From Paragordius varius (Eukaryota > Nematomorpha), in contig OZ176050.1 in assembly GCA_964247055.1 (NCBI GenBank), forward strand, positions 14,818,001 to 14,882,000: a stretch of DNA of 64,000 bases, read 5' to 3'. Both the position numbers and the translations under genes were made by a program. The notes beneath the pieces are model-generated. The model was not told the origin of the DNA and did not search any database. It worked only from the letters and a program-made list of their open reading frames with translations. Below, one piece after another: positions 1-13,422 of this stretch; position 1 is the first letter of the stretch, and each line of letters starts with the position of its first letter.

Positions 1-1
1 A

Positions 2-1837
2 ATAATTACACCAAAACTTTATTTGAGAAAATTTGCCTGCCAGAATCTAGCAAAAACAGTAAATGTGGACTGGAATGCAGAAACATCCATGAGTGATTGT
101 TTTCAGATAAACGGTATATTACCTACATTATAGTACGAAGTTAAACTTTAAATTTAATTGCTTAAGTCGCATCAAATATAATCTTTTTATTATAATTCAG
201 ATTACCGTGACTCGCTGTTCCAAGACAAGCAGAGCCCTTTACTCAAAACCGATGATAGGTTCAGAGTTTTTGATGACAAATCAAACCTAAATCCCTCTTT
301 TACTTCATTAACAAACTCGGCTGCTAAAGATAATCCAATGGAACGACGATTTAACAGTTTGGGTAATGATGATCCCATAAAAATTATGGGTTTTCAGACG
401 AAGGGAAAATCTCCCGATAAAAATTGGGTTAACTGGTATCAACTCATGATAGGGTGTGTCATCTCTTTCGTTGGAGGAATAATGCTGACAATAATCATAT
501 TTGCCGTTTTTATGCGAATTCAACGTCGATATGGATCGTCCTCTCGTGCCAGCAGTTTAAGAAAATCTTCTTCCAGTTCGGTAGATTCTCCTGGCCTGCT
601 TAACAAATTCTTTTTCCCATCGACCCTTTTCCAAAACTTGCAATTGAATCATAATGGATTACTCCGAGGAACGAATCGCAGCCAAAAAGTTTCCCAATTA
701 TCGGACACTTTGCTTTTGGGCGGTCTCAATCATCGAAACGGAAGCGTTAAAAGTGATGGAATTAATGGGAATGATTCTTCTGTTTTTGTGGATTTTTGTG
801 ATCGCCACACAACTCGTCACAAACACGATAGTGGTATTATGCCCTCTTGTGAACGATGTCACAAAGCCAAATTGATCAAACCAAACTTTAGTAATAATAC
901 ATTAACATACAAGGCTATCAAGGATGTCAATGATTGTGTCTGTGATATGTATGAATTTAAACAAAATCAACAGCATATCTATGAAAGAAATTTAGATTTT
1001 AAAACGGTAAACCACGGATCAGAAAAACAAAATTTTAACATTGATCTCTACAAAAATAACTCCCACTCGCCTCCCTTATGCCATGATTGTGGGGGCGAAA
1101 AGATAGAAGACCCAACAAACACTGAAACCGTAAATTTTGACCAAAAAAGCTCTATTTACGGCGGACAATCCGATAAAAGAATTGTTGCTAATCCATCTTT
1201 AGGCATCACTGATTTATTAATGCGGCGGGAAAATACTTATATGCCATATAACTCGGCTATAAATGTTCGAAATAATGAAAGTCCACTTAATAATCAGCTG
1301 ATGTTCCAATCTGTCATTGAATATCCCAAGGACCGAACACTCACTGAGGGAATTAAAGGAGAACCTCCATCTTATAGCACACTTATACATGCCAGCAATC
1401 ATGAAACTAATCAAATTCGGCCTGCAAACTATTCCGCTGTACTCTTACAAAAGCAAAACTCAAATAATATATATACTGCCGGCTCTAATCTCATATCTAA
1501 ACATAACGAGAATGTAATGTATTATCCATTGACACACGTGCTACCTGTCAATAATCCATATAACACTTTGAATAAAAAACCCCTTCCCCCACCAAAAAGT
1601 AAAAGTGTGGCTCGAAGTTTTTCGATTCGGGAAACGAATTCATCCTTTGCTCAAACAATTAATCCAAATCAATATATGGCGACGAACACAAAATCAAGGA
1701 AAAATAATAGGAGAGAACCCGTTTTTGGGTTAAACTTACCAAATAAACCCTTGAAAAAAGAAGCTTCATTCAAAAATTATGACAAAAATCGAAGACACAA
1801 CCACTCCATTCTAAGTCCCAGTGGATATGATGAATAA
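2..1837 (+). CDS. C-terminal part of a single-pass membrane protein (5' end outside the window)
   Basis: Two exons are visible, 2(or earlier)-113 and 201-1837. A GT donor follows base 113 and an AG precedes base 201, with phase 1 kept across the junction. The second exon codes a short extracellular stretch and then one hydrophobic segment (about 437-507, from WYQLMIGC to IIIFAVFM). A basic stop-transfer RIQRR and a Ser-rich juxtamembrane stretch follow. The ~430-residue tail is presumably cytoplasmic. It contains Cys pairs (CERC near 850, CVC near 938, CHDC near 1080), a PPSY motif near 1366 that could bind WW domains, and a proline run KPLPPPK near 1578 that could bind SH3 domains. The stop is TAA at 1835-1837, with an AATAAA-like signal near 2008. 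I do not recognise the family. A semaphorin- or receptor-type guidance protein would have such a tail, but nothing seen proves it. Confidence 0.75.
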
Positions 1838-2081
1838 CATGCCAAACTTTGGAAACATCTTTAAGTCATAACATTATTCAAATAACTAAATTTACGATAG
1901 AATAATATATTGAATTTTTTCAAATAATTTATATAATTATGCATTTATTAGAAATTACAGAAATTAAATTCCAAACTTCATAGTCATTTTTATATTATTA
2001 TCTAATAATAAATAACTATTTTTATATGGAGAGTTTTATTATTATCAACGCCATAATTTATTGAATATTAAACATATAAAC

Positions 2082-2392
2082 CAGAGATGCCCAACACAAG
2101 TCCGCGAGCCGCCCTGACCAAAAATTAGCGGCGGGCGAGGTTCGAAAAATAAACCGACTTTGATAGTTATTTTATTAGAAACATATAAAATTGCAAAATT
2201 GCTAACTTAATATGAGTACTATTTTTTTCCAATTTTTATTTCGTTCCCCAAATTTGGAAATATTCTGAAATTGTTAAAGTATCATTTTAATATAAAATTA
2301 TTAAATAACTAGCAATTAGATTTGCGTATTATGTTTTTTCATTATTTGGAAATTTTTTAAAATTTTCGTCGCCCGCCTGTTGGACCTACCTG
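2082..2392. mobile_element. hAT-like MITE, degenerate
   Basis: The left end reads CAGAGATGCCCAACACA and the right end CTGTTGGACCTACCTG. These are imperfect inverted repeats of the CAGNGNTGTCCAACA type typical of hAT elements, and they match the better preserved copy at 10356-10526. The interior has no transposase. The flanks no longer show a clean 8-bp duplication. Confidence 0.5.
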
Positions 2393-2675
2393 GTTTATAT
2401 AATAAAGTAATATTTATGGTATGAAGCATTTCATTTTTACCGAAAAATTTTATTTAGCAAAATGAGTGCACGTTTGCCATTTTCTGATATTTAGCAAATA
2501 CTACAAAAGTGCAATAACTTTTAACCACTCGTTTGTCCCTAAATTAAAAGTCTCATTAATGTACCTATCAAAAAATATAATCATCAATTTTTTACCTCTG
2601 ATTAACAAGACATCAAAAAATAACATATAAACTTTTCTTTATAATTCACTACTATAAAAAAAATCTTGATGATAT

Positions 2676-4700
2676 CTATATATTTATAAAAGAAAGTGGT
2701 GGCTTTGTGATCTGTTTCCGGAAAACCGTTAAACCATTCAAAGCCAAATGTCGGAGAAATATAATCATTAATAAATCCCCCGACAAAGCTTCGCTTTTTT
2801 GAAAACCCCCAGGTCGGGCCCACCTCATGTAAAAAACGGTTTTTTTTTCAAAAGACAAGTCCACAAAAATCGTGTCTGAGACAATTTTCCGGACCATTCG
2901 ATTAATATCCTTTATATTTATTTTTTTTCGATGCGCCGAACATAGTTGGCTCGATTTTTAATTTAGGCCGTCTTTTTTACCCAGCTCCCCCGTAAAATGC
3001 CATAAAAATAATTTTTTGAACCTATTTTTTGCCCAGGGTAAAGGGCCGTAAATGGGGATCCCAGATAATTCCGGTTAAAAGGCTAAAATTTTAGTCGTGC
3101 GTTTTTTTATATTGGCTGCTAAGGAAATACCCGTAAAAACTGCCCTATCATATTAAATTGCGTGCCTTTGGGGCTAAATTTCAGAAATCAGGCCATATGT
3201 TCAATAGGTGTTTAGAATATTACCCGATACGGTTTTTTAAATTAGCCGTTAATTAAGGCCTTCACGCTCTGAAAAATGCGCCATAGAATGATTTTTTAGT
3301 TTTGAGGCAATTTTTCTAAAAACTAATTATTCTCCGTAGAAAGGCAAATAATTTAAGCCCTTTTATCATCTGGGTAGAGAGCTTCCCGCCTAAAACTGCG
3401 TCATCATATTGATTTTGCGTTGTTTAGGAATTAATTTTCAGATTATCAGGCCATATGAGTTTAGTAAGTGCCTGAAATATTACCCGTAAAAGTGCAAAAA
3501 TTTAAGTTGAGCGGTTTTTTAAATTAGTTGTTAATTAGACCCTTTACGCCCTAAAAAATGCGCTCATTGAACTATTATTTAGTTTTGAAGCCATTCTTCC
3601 AAAAATTAAGAACATAAGGAATGAATGATGATTCCAGTTATTCTTCTATAAAGCCAAATTTTCTCTTTTTTAAATTTGCCTCTTGGTAGGGGGCTAACCG
3701 CCTACAACTGCGCCACCATATTGATACAGCGTGAATTTGGAGGCAAATTAAAACTTATCAGGTCATATGAGTTCAATAAGCGCTTGAAATATTACGCGTA
3801 AAAAGGCAAAAATTTAAGTAAAGCGGTTTTATTAAATTACCCCTTAATTAGGCCCTGTCCTGAAATATGCGCCACCATAGAATGACTTTTTGATACAAGT
3901 ATTGCCCAAATTAAGTCAAAAATTTTAATCGAGCGTTTTTTTGTTTCGCCCCTGGTTAGGGGGCTACCCGCGTTAAACTGCGTCCCCATATCGAAGTATG
4001 CCTTTAGAGCCAAATTTCAGAAAACCTATGAGCTAATAGTAACATATGGAATCCATGATAATTCCAGATATTCTCCAGATAAAGGCAAAATTTTGCTCAA
4101 CGCTTTTTTTTATACCTGCCCCTGGGTAAGGAGCTACCCGAAAAACTGCGCCACTATATATAAATTGCTTTGTTTTGGAGCTAATTTACAGAAAATTTAT
4201 GAAGCCATATGAGCTCATTAAGCACTTGAAATAACCCACTAGTTAAAAATTATGGCCAGGCGTTTTTTTATTAGCCCTTGATTGGGGTTTTGATGCTCTA
4301 AAAATAAGCCATCATATAAAGATTATTTAGTGTTGAGGTTTTCGAATAACCCATGAGACGATGGTATCAAAGATGATTCCGAATACAAAGAAAATTCAGC
4401 GCTTTTTCCATATAGGTCTATGGGTAGGGTGAACCGGTTTAAAACTGAGACACTATACAAATATAGCGTGGTTTTGGAGCTAATTACCAAAAAACTTAAG
4501 AAGCCATACGATTTCAATAAAGGCTTTAAATAAACCCAGAAAATGGTAAGAAATATATTATAGCGGTTTTTTCCGTTAGCCGTCAATTTGGGCCCTTCAC
4601 CAGTAAACAATATATACTTATAAATGAAAAGTTTAGAAAATTCCATGAGATCATAACTATTAAATAATGTTTGGATATATGCCACATATATGCATCACAT
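2676..4700 (+). repeat. ~2 kb element built of degenerate ~170-315 bp tandem units
   Basis: The unit starts around 3117, 3374, 3689, 3960, 4128 and 4427. Each unit carries variants of 'GGGGCTACCCG..AAACTGCG', 'GGCCATATGAGTTCAATAAG', 'TTGAAATATTACCCGTAAAA' and 'AGCGGTTTTTTAAATTA' in the same order. A shorter copy lies in inverted orientation at 30395-31222. It shares both tips: 'AGAAAGTGGTGGCTTTGTGA' at the left here, and the 'CAATTTGGGCCCTTCACCAG' / 'TTCCATGAGATCATAACTAT' region at the right. The family is therefore dispersed and varies in unit number. No protein signature was seen. Confidence 0.7.
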
Positions 4701-4916
4701 TTTGTTGAGCCCTTTTTTCAAATAGCGTATTTTAATTTCAAAAAAGATATTTAACGCTAATTGAGGAATAAAAATATACGAATGTTGAGTTAATCGTTTA
4801 ATATCGTAGGAATATGATTTTTTAATTACCAAATGAAATTCAACATTTGCTTAATAATCTTTTTGATCGAAATCAATGATAACGATGCTGAATATATGGG
4901 GTTTATTTGTAACATA

Positions 4917-4921
<5 letters not shown>

Positions 4922-4948
<27 letters not shown>
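4922..4948. repeat. TA microsatellite
   Basis: Plain TA dinucleotide run in the intergenic DNA upstream of the large secreted-protein gene. Confidence 0.9.
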
Positions 4949-4954
<6 letters not shown>

Positions 4955-5306
4955 TGAGAAAGTACACTATGTATTTAAGTAGAGTTTAAATACGATTCCA
5001 TACCAACCTCTTAAACGTACATAACATAGGATTTAAAAAATATTTGAGATGTTTAACAGTTATACTTCTGCAAATGTATATCTGGTATACCAATAAAGTT
5101 TTACCTATGTATCAATCATGGTTTTAAACATTAAAAGCCATATATCAGCATTTACAAACAATTTATGTCGCCAACTATTGCGAAACATAGGCTGAAATAA
5201 ACAATTTAGTTAATTTTTTGCTTATTCTTTCTTCTTAATTCTTTATTAATTTTCTAATGAAATTATATTCTGAGTTTCAATCAAGTCAAAGTTATTGAAT
5301 AAAACC

Positions 5307-8300
5307 ATGATAAAACTGGCTAATAATTTTGGCCAATCAAAGATTTATTCATTATGGCTTATTTTTCTGATACTATTTTTCTGTATCGCCCATAGCAGAG
5401 CAGAAGAAAAGACAGATTATTCAGGTTTTTATATTTTTTTTAATAAATTATATATAAAATATTTAAATATATAATAGTTTTTTGATTATTTATACTAAAT
5501 CACAACTCCAAAATCTTATACTTCAAGTCTCACGATTTTAATAAACAAGTGAAAATTGCAATTATGCAGACACAACGTAAAAATATAAAAATTATTTTTC
5601 TCCTACTTTTATAATCTTAGATTTTCTAGTAATATATACTTTATTTGTAAAATATACAATAAAAATTGAAATTATACGGACAAAAAGTAAATAAAGACAA
5701 TTTTTTAAGTAGATAATACTTTTTTAACCCTTATATCCTTATAATACACCAAATTCCAATTGTAATTTAATAAATAATTGCGTTACCAATTTACTTCTCT
5801 ATACCATACCTTGCTGTTTAAAACAACGAGTTTAATTTCCAAAAAAGTTGTCTTTTGAAAAAAAATTTCTTTATGTTTTACTGCTGTATAATTAAATGTT
5901 TTCAATATCATCAATTACTAAAACACACTCCCAAAAATTTTATTCCACATGGTAAACTCTTGATTTCAACTAAAGAACGGCAAATAACTAAAATATTCTA
6001 GCGTGATTTATAACTTAAATAAATTACATTTTTAGAGGGGGAGTTCCATGTAACAGGAATAGTTTCTGTGGATGGACCCCAATATCCAGGGGCCGTGGGT
6101 TGGAGCCATCTTAAAACTCCTAATGACATTTTCCTTTTCACATGGAGTAAACGGACAGTTTGGATTTCTAAAATGCTAAATCTTGACGCTGAAACCAATG
6201 TAGATTCTGAAGTGGAATCGAATTCAATGGCTCATGGTCACATTACGAGTAGTTATCAAGAACTTGTGTCTGAAAATATTGAACATATTTATCAGATTAA
6301 AGTAATTTTCTCTTTTGTTTTAAGGCAGGGCAATAAGGGGGCCATCCAAAATATTTCTGGAAACTGTAAGAAATTTCAAATGCAACACTAAATATAAGGA
6401 AATTGATTTCGTAACACAATTTTTTTGAATAAGTATCTCCAGATTTTTGGCAATGAACTAGCAAATATAGATAAAATGTAATTTTTACAGTCTTGAGTTT
6501 AAAATTTTGAACATTTGTTAATTCCCATATATTTTTGCGAATGCCACCCCCGGTCGATTTATTTTACAAAAAAAGCGGCCCACGAAGCCATTTGTGTTAA
6601 ACACCCTTAAAATGTTCCAATAATAGGGTTACATACTACATGATCGCATCTACTTGGCAATAATCCGATATAATGCGGAAACTGTAATGGATTCGATATC
6701 TGCGTCCTACCTTTGCCTGTTTGAACCATTGTCACCAAGCACGCAAACTCCCAAATTATCGATCATTCAAAATTTGCCGACTCACGGGGCAGCTCACCTC
6801 GAACTGTTTTCCAAGGACGGTGAAAATTTTTTAGCCATAACTAACATGGAAATTATGGAAAGTGAAAAGCACAAGATTGAATTCGTGTAATGATCTCCTT
6901 TTTACTTTCTTGGTTTCTTATGGGTTTTCTAAGCCACATTTTATAATTGAATTACCGTTGAAAAATAAAAAAAAGCTCTTAAATTGTGAATATCTATTAC
7001 CGTAATTAATATTCATTATAAATTAAATGCCTTCGATACTCTTTTTTATAAACATTTCATTGTTCAATTTTATACGGTTAGATTTTTCTGAATTTCGAAA
7101 GCAAACTGTATATATAAGATACATTTATCTATCACTTTTTTCAGAATTTACAAATGGGATCACGCACATATGGATGTATTTATATCACGGGAATGCAGTT
7201 ATGCCATTCGAAATAAAGTTTTTACCATCGATGGCGTCTATTATTTGTTTGTTTTGCAAGAACAAGACAAAGATGGCGATTCTAGCGTAGGATCGCCATT
7301 GTACATTTTGGATTTCGGTATCACATTCATTAAATTAACTTAATAACTTTTTATAAACTTTTTTGAAGATATACAGTTTAAATGTAGTTTGCCACCCATT
7401 TAATAGCGAGATTTTCACATCTTTGTCATATAAAACGTCATTTATTGATTTCGATAAATGTTTTTGGCAAAGGGTTTAACTGCCCTATCGCTTTATTGTG
7501 ATAAGAATATCTCATAAATTAACCAAATTTATAAAAGTTATCCAAACTAAAAATAATTTTTTATTCCGCTTTTACTATCAACACATGCATGGCTTAGAAA
7601 ACAAACGGGCCCGATTAATCCAAGTGTTGGAAACGAATAAGCCTACGGATGTATCCTACATTATGCACAAAGATGTACATTATCTCATAGTTAGCAATAA
7701 TGAGGCAGGTAAGGCAAACACTGACGTTTGGGGTTGGATGTATGGTCAACAATTTGTTAAATACCAAAGTATTGAAGGTGGAAAACCGGTTCAAACTGCT
7801 CATTTCACTACTCCGGATCATCGGATTTGTATCATTATATTGGATCAAGTTAATGTAAGTTTGGTATTATATTATAATACAGAAAAAGTAAAAGAGTGCA
7901 TATCAGTGTGGTGTACTCATCAAATAAAGTGCCAAAATATTATTTTTTGCTGTCTCAAGGGGCATAATACCGATAATACTGTACACACGTTTTAAGATAT
8001 TTAAACACTCCTAATAAGTGTGATTTTTTGGTCATAAGTCAAATTTGTAAGATTTAGAGCCAATTGTCTCGAAGTCTTATGAATATTAATTATTATAGTC
8101 ATTGTACGTTTTGGGTATTTTATATGTATAATGGATAATTTCATGTAATCCTACCGGAGTTAATATTTTTAACATATATGTGTTTCTAGGCAACCCTAAA
8201 AATATATATGGAAGACATGGCAGACCTGGCTATTGATCAGGAACCAGATTTATTTTCGCAGTTTATTGAACATGCTGATATATCTACAATGACTGAAGAA

Positions 8301-8799
8301 GGTATTACTCACAGTAAAAATTGTAATTATACGGACAAAATATAAAAATATAATGACAAATTTTTTTTTCTGACAACCCAACTTTTACCCTAATTAATCA
8401 TATACCATTTAATAACGATCGTAAAATATATCATTGATTGTATTACCATTTTACGCCTCTATTTTATAATTGGCAATTCTAAACAATGAATTATAAGTAA
8501 AAAATCAAGATTTAAAAAGTATGGTTGTCTTTTGAATAAAAACATTTGTCTTTATATTTTTACGTTTTGTCGGTATAGTTTTAATTTTTCTCTAATATTT
8601 TCGTTTTGAAACCTTAATAAAAATATTTCAACTAATAAATATCGCTTATAATATATAGGCCATGAAATACCCGAATTAAGCCAAATCAATACGATTCAGG
8701 TGGGGGATATCGTATATGTAGCAGCATCTGTAAGAGATACAGCCAATGAAGAAACCTCTTTCCATCCCGTGTTTCAATTACAATTTAGCCACTCTGAAA
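5307..8799 (+). other. Exons 1-7: signal peptide and N-terminal EAR repeats
   Basis: The exons are 5307-5424, 6036-6301, 6627-6886, 7145-7317, 7598-7854, 8190-8301 and 8659-8799. EAR-like signatures include LPTHGAAHLELF...FLAITN (exon 3), IYKWDH...VFTIDGVYYLFVL (exon 4) and PTDVSYIMHKDVHYLIVSNN (exon 5). This is the usual 'x-x-hydrophobic-Tyr-Lys-Trp' strand followed by a 'Gly-Ala-x-x-hydrophobic-x-x-Phe' strand. In exon 4 the true frame is the one giving IYKW; a different frame is open longer at 7027-7290 but does not join. Exon 7 ends at a weak GTTTTT donor, the same kind used by exon 1. Intron 1 carries a degenerate MITE (about 5659-5895) and intron 6 a MITE. Confidence 0.8.
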
Positions 8800-11700
8800 G
8801 TTTTTTTACCATATAATGAATGATACTATAAATTAAAATTATAATGATAAATCTTTTAAATATATGTTTCACAATCGTATTTATTTATGTTATATATAGA
8901 ATTAACCAAAATTTAGGTTGCGTTATATCTTCATAATATTATATAACCAGTTTTTGTATAACAAGTATAATTTAGTGGTGATACTAAGAGGAGCGGTGTG
9001 GGGCGCCCAAGGCAAAACATGGACATTTTTTTATTTCTTTTATTAAATTTGAAATTTGTGGCCCCTTTTTTCCGGGGGGGGGGGGGTGCAGTTTATAGTT
9101 CCGCCACTAGTATAATACTAAATTTAATAACGACTAAACAAAATTCAGTATTGCTGAAATAATTTTTTTATATATTTTAGAAGTTCCCGAGCCTACCCGT
9201 CAATCGGACAGTTTGATGTCTGAATTCAAATCGCTCTATAAGTCTGTACAGGAGAGTAAATATGACACAGATGACTTGAAAAGACGTGTGGGATCCATCC
9301 TACAAAAATCTAATCCACAAAACATAACTAAAGATATTATAGTAGAAGGTATATTACATTATATCATTGTGATTATAACCGCCCATAATAAAACCAGTCA
9401 AAAACATGTGCACATATGTTTTATATTTAAAACAAATATTTTGCATTTTGGAATTAATGAGTATATTTACCAAAGCGGTCGATAAATTATTTTAAACCAT
9501 TTAAACTTAACTTTAATCAAAAACTTGGCATTTAAATATATATTTGTATCATAAAAAATAGGTGAAATATTAGTTGATGGACCCATTAAGGTAGACAATC
9601 TAATTATCCAATCTGAAAAATCGCAATTCCCAACGATTGATTTTGACGAACTTGAACAATTATCTCAAACTTGTAATAATTTAACTCAGATTTATGATGA
9701 CATTTTGTACACCAACTTGCCAGATCAACAGTTAGGAGGTAATAGACAATTAAAACAATTTTTGTTTTTTTAAAAGCTTCTAAAACATTTCTATGATTTA
9801 GAGATGATTATTCATTTACTGAATTTTTATATTAAAATATTTGGTGTTTTTACTAAATTTAAATTAAGACTTCATATCTTTAATTCTTTCCTTCATAGGT
9901 GAATACATATTTAACAAACCATCCGAATTGATTGTAACCGATGAATTTGATTGCCCCGAACTAAACGTCGAAACTGATATAAATGGAAACATTTATATTG
10001 ATAATTTGGCTAAGGATTGTTTAACAAAAAACTTTTATGACACGAAAGAATCTACCACTTACCCATTGGAAGGAGAATATGATAAAAATCCGATCATCAT
10101 AAAAGGTGCATGGTCGATTCCATCGGATAAAACTGTCTTTGCTAGTCACATGGAATATAGTCAAAAACTTAATAACTTAACCCCGAACATTGGTAATTTT
10201 ATTATAACATAAAAAGACAGAATTTGGTTTTCGAACGAAAACAGAAAACTATGATTAAAATTGATCCAACAAAATATATTTGTTATTACGAAGTTGTGAT
10301 TTGTAAATAAAATTAAAATTTCTTGCTACTTTTATGATTAAAGCTAATACTAAACCAGGGGTGTCCAACACACTTTGTTTGTTACGTTAAAGTGCTCTGA
10401 AAAATGTTAAAAATAAAAAATTGGAATCAAAAACTTACGATTTTTCAGAAGATATTTTTTTCAAATTGAGCTTAAAATAAATGAAAAAAGCAAAAGTCCG
10501 CGAAATACCTGTGTTGGACACCTCTGTACTAAAGCATAGGGTAAAAAATCAATGAATCTTCATAAAAACGTTTATGAAAGTTAGAACTGGTTCCTAAAAA
10601 TTTTATAAAAAACAAAATATATTGCCCTATCAACCAAATACGTTTTTGGTGTAGTTTTATTTTTGAAATTTACATATAAATTATCAAATTACAGCTACAA
10701 TAAGCATGGATGAAATAGCGCTGGATAGTGTTGTCTTTTCACAGGGTTTACATGTCCGGGGACAAGTTACTCTTGAAGGAACCCTCAATGGGTTAGATGA
10801 TTTTTCACCCAAAAATTATGATATAGGCAGCGACGTTATAACGGTTAAGGCTAAAAAAGTTATTCAAGGAAACTTGCGGATTACTGGGACTTTTGATGTT
10901 TTAAATGATGTTAATAAGGTATATACCATATTTTTCAGTAAAAATTGAAATTAAGCAAACAACACTTTTAAAAATTAAAATACAACCATAATTTTTGCCA
11001 AAAGACACCCATATTTTTTTAAGCCATAGTTTTTTTAAAATAACCAAGCGTTCTAATTCTTACAACCAAATTATATATTTTTTTTAAAATATGAGGTTTA
11101 AAAAGTATGGCCTTTATAAAAGGATAATTGTCTTTTATTACGTTTTGTCTGTATTTTTTCATACTGTAAAATTGGTATTAAACTATTCCATCCAAGTTAG
11201 ACGATACAAATTATATTTTATATTTTCAAATCAATTTTATTTTATAATAGATGTTGAGTCCTGAGATTTGGGTAGAAAATAATTTTATGACACTAAATAC
11301 GGATCAATCCATAACATCCCAACTAACATTCGCGGAAAATGTTAATTTTTCGGACATAGATGTGCAATCCACTATAAATGGCTTAAATACTCCCGATTTA
11401 TTGAATGATTTAGTCTTAACCGAAAGTGATTATGTCCTTATTACTGGTATTTATTGATTTTTTTTTCTCAAAAATTTATCCTCTGATTTTTTAAAATTAA
11501 GTTTATATACACACGAACGGGCTAATAGGTGAAAAAGTTATTGCATCCAATGTTTTAATTGTCGGAGATGCTCAATTCCGTAAGACTTTGAATGGGATCG
11601 ATTTATCCCAAGACATTATGGTACCTAGGAGTAACCCTTCAATTTTCGTAAACTATGCTTTCGTCTTCAAAAATAATGTAATCATTGAAAATGAAATACA

Positions 11701-13364
11701 TATTGATTTGATTTATGGTCAAGCTTTTGGTAATGATATCCTAACCAAAGATAGTCTCCAACATATAACTGGTATATAGCTTTTAATTTCTATTGACTTA
11801 ACGCTACGCATCAAAAAAGTCATTTAGGGATTTTTTTCCTTTTATTAATACACTGTATAATTCAGATATAATTAAAATTTCTTATAGGGTCATCCTTTAA
11901 TTCACCATTGTTATTACAGAAAAAATTTAAATTATATGGACAAAACGTAAAAATTAAGACAAATTTTTTTAGACAACCATATACATTTAAACCTTGATTT
12001 TTCCTACATAAAGTATATTACAATTTTTATCAAACCTTAACAATGAAATCAATAACATTTACACTTCAAATTCACCCTTAAACAATTCAAATTCACCCTA
12101 AAATATATGTGTTTTTTAAGATTAAAAATTACCAGCATTTTTTATATTTTTGAAAAATAAATTTTTTTAATCTTAAAATTATACTGAAAAATAAATACAC
12201 TAAGCCATTCAGATATATATCATATACAATTTAAATTCACCCTTAAATTCAAATTCACCCTCGTACAATAATTCACCCTCAAACAATTCAAATTCACCCT
12301 CGAACAATTCTAAATCACCCTAAAAGAAATTATGTGTTTTTAAGATTAAAAATTATCTATATTTTTTTATTATAAAAATTATATAATTACCTGAAATATA
12401 TTTAATACTGAAAAAAATAAAGTATGCCATAAGAATATATTTTTTATTAATGATGAGTTATATTAGCCCAAAAACACATAATTTATTTTTAGGGTGAATT
12501 TGAATTGTAAATGGTATATTTCATATCAATAATGTGTTATAGTAGCTCGAAAACATATAATTTATTTTTAGGGTGAATTTGAATTGTTCAAGGGTGAATT
12601 TGAATTGTTCAAGGGTGAATTTGAATTGTTCGAGGGTGAATTTGAATTGTTCGAGGGTGAATTTGAATTGTTCAAGGGTGAATTTGAATTGTAAATGGTA
12701 TATTTCATATCAATAATGTGTTATAGTAGCTCGAAAACACATAATTTATATTTAGGGTGAATTTGAATTGTTCAAGGGGAATTTAAATTGTTCGAGGGTA
12801 AATTTATATCGTTCAAGGGTGAATTTGAATTGTAAAAGGTATATTTTAATATAAGATCAATAGTAAATGCTTGCGCTTTAATTTTTGAGTTTTGTCCGTA
12901 CAATTTCACTTTATTGTAAAAACAAATTTTAAATATCATTCTGTATAGGTAACTGGCGTTTTCTGAATGATGTCGAATTTATGGTGACAACTCAATCGCC
13001 AGAAGACATTCGTAACGTGATTGAAGTAAGCCCTGGTGTAACAATCAATGAGGTTGATTTATCTGAAGGCGTGATTGGCAAATATTTTAGATCCAAAAGT
13101 CCCATGAGATTTACTCGCGAAGTTTTGTATTCTGTTCGAGATGTCAGAGTTGAAGGGAATATTACGTTAGGTTCTGAGGCCCTGATAAATGGAGAAGCGT
13201 TATCTAGGCTAACAGATGTATTTATATTCATTTTGAAAAATGATATTGGAGTTTTAAATTCTTTAAGAGTAAGCCGCAAAATATGTGAAGTGAAGTTACA
13301 TTTATAGAGGCATCAACTACGATATAAAAATTATTATCCATAAATATGATTTAGATTCTATTCA

Positions 13365-13422
<58 letters not shown>

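Larger units (their letters stand above)
1838..5306. other. Intergenic stretch between the membrane-protein gene and the large secreted-protein gene
   Basis: There is no convincing coding exon here. The stretch holds a hAT-like inverted-repeat element (2082-2392), an internally tandem repeat (2676-4700) and a TA microsatellite near 4922-4948. The open frames in it fall inside the tandem repeat and look like chance. Confidence 0.6.

Noticed and set aside
4323-4685. 120-codon minus-strand frame
   Set aside because: It lies in the degenerate tandem-unit element and is not kept in its inverted partner at 30395-31222.
7027-7290. Open frame MPSILFFINIS... in the large gene
   Set aside because: The frame giving IYKWDHAHMD joins both neighbouring exons in phase and matches EAR repeats; this one does not.
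12992-13279. 95-codon minus-strand frame opposite exon 14
   Set aside because: Exon 14 on the plus strand is supported by phase and by the ING repeat; the other strand is a shadow.
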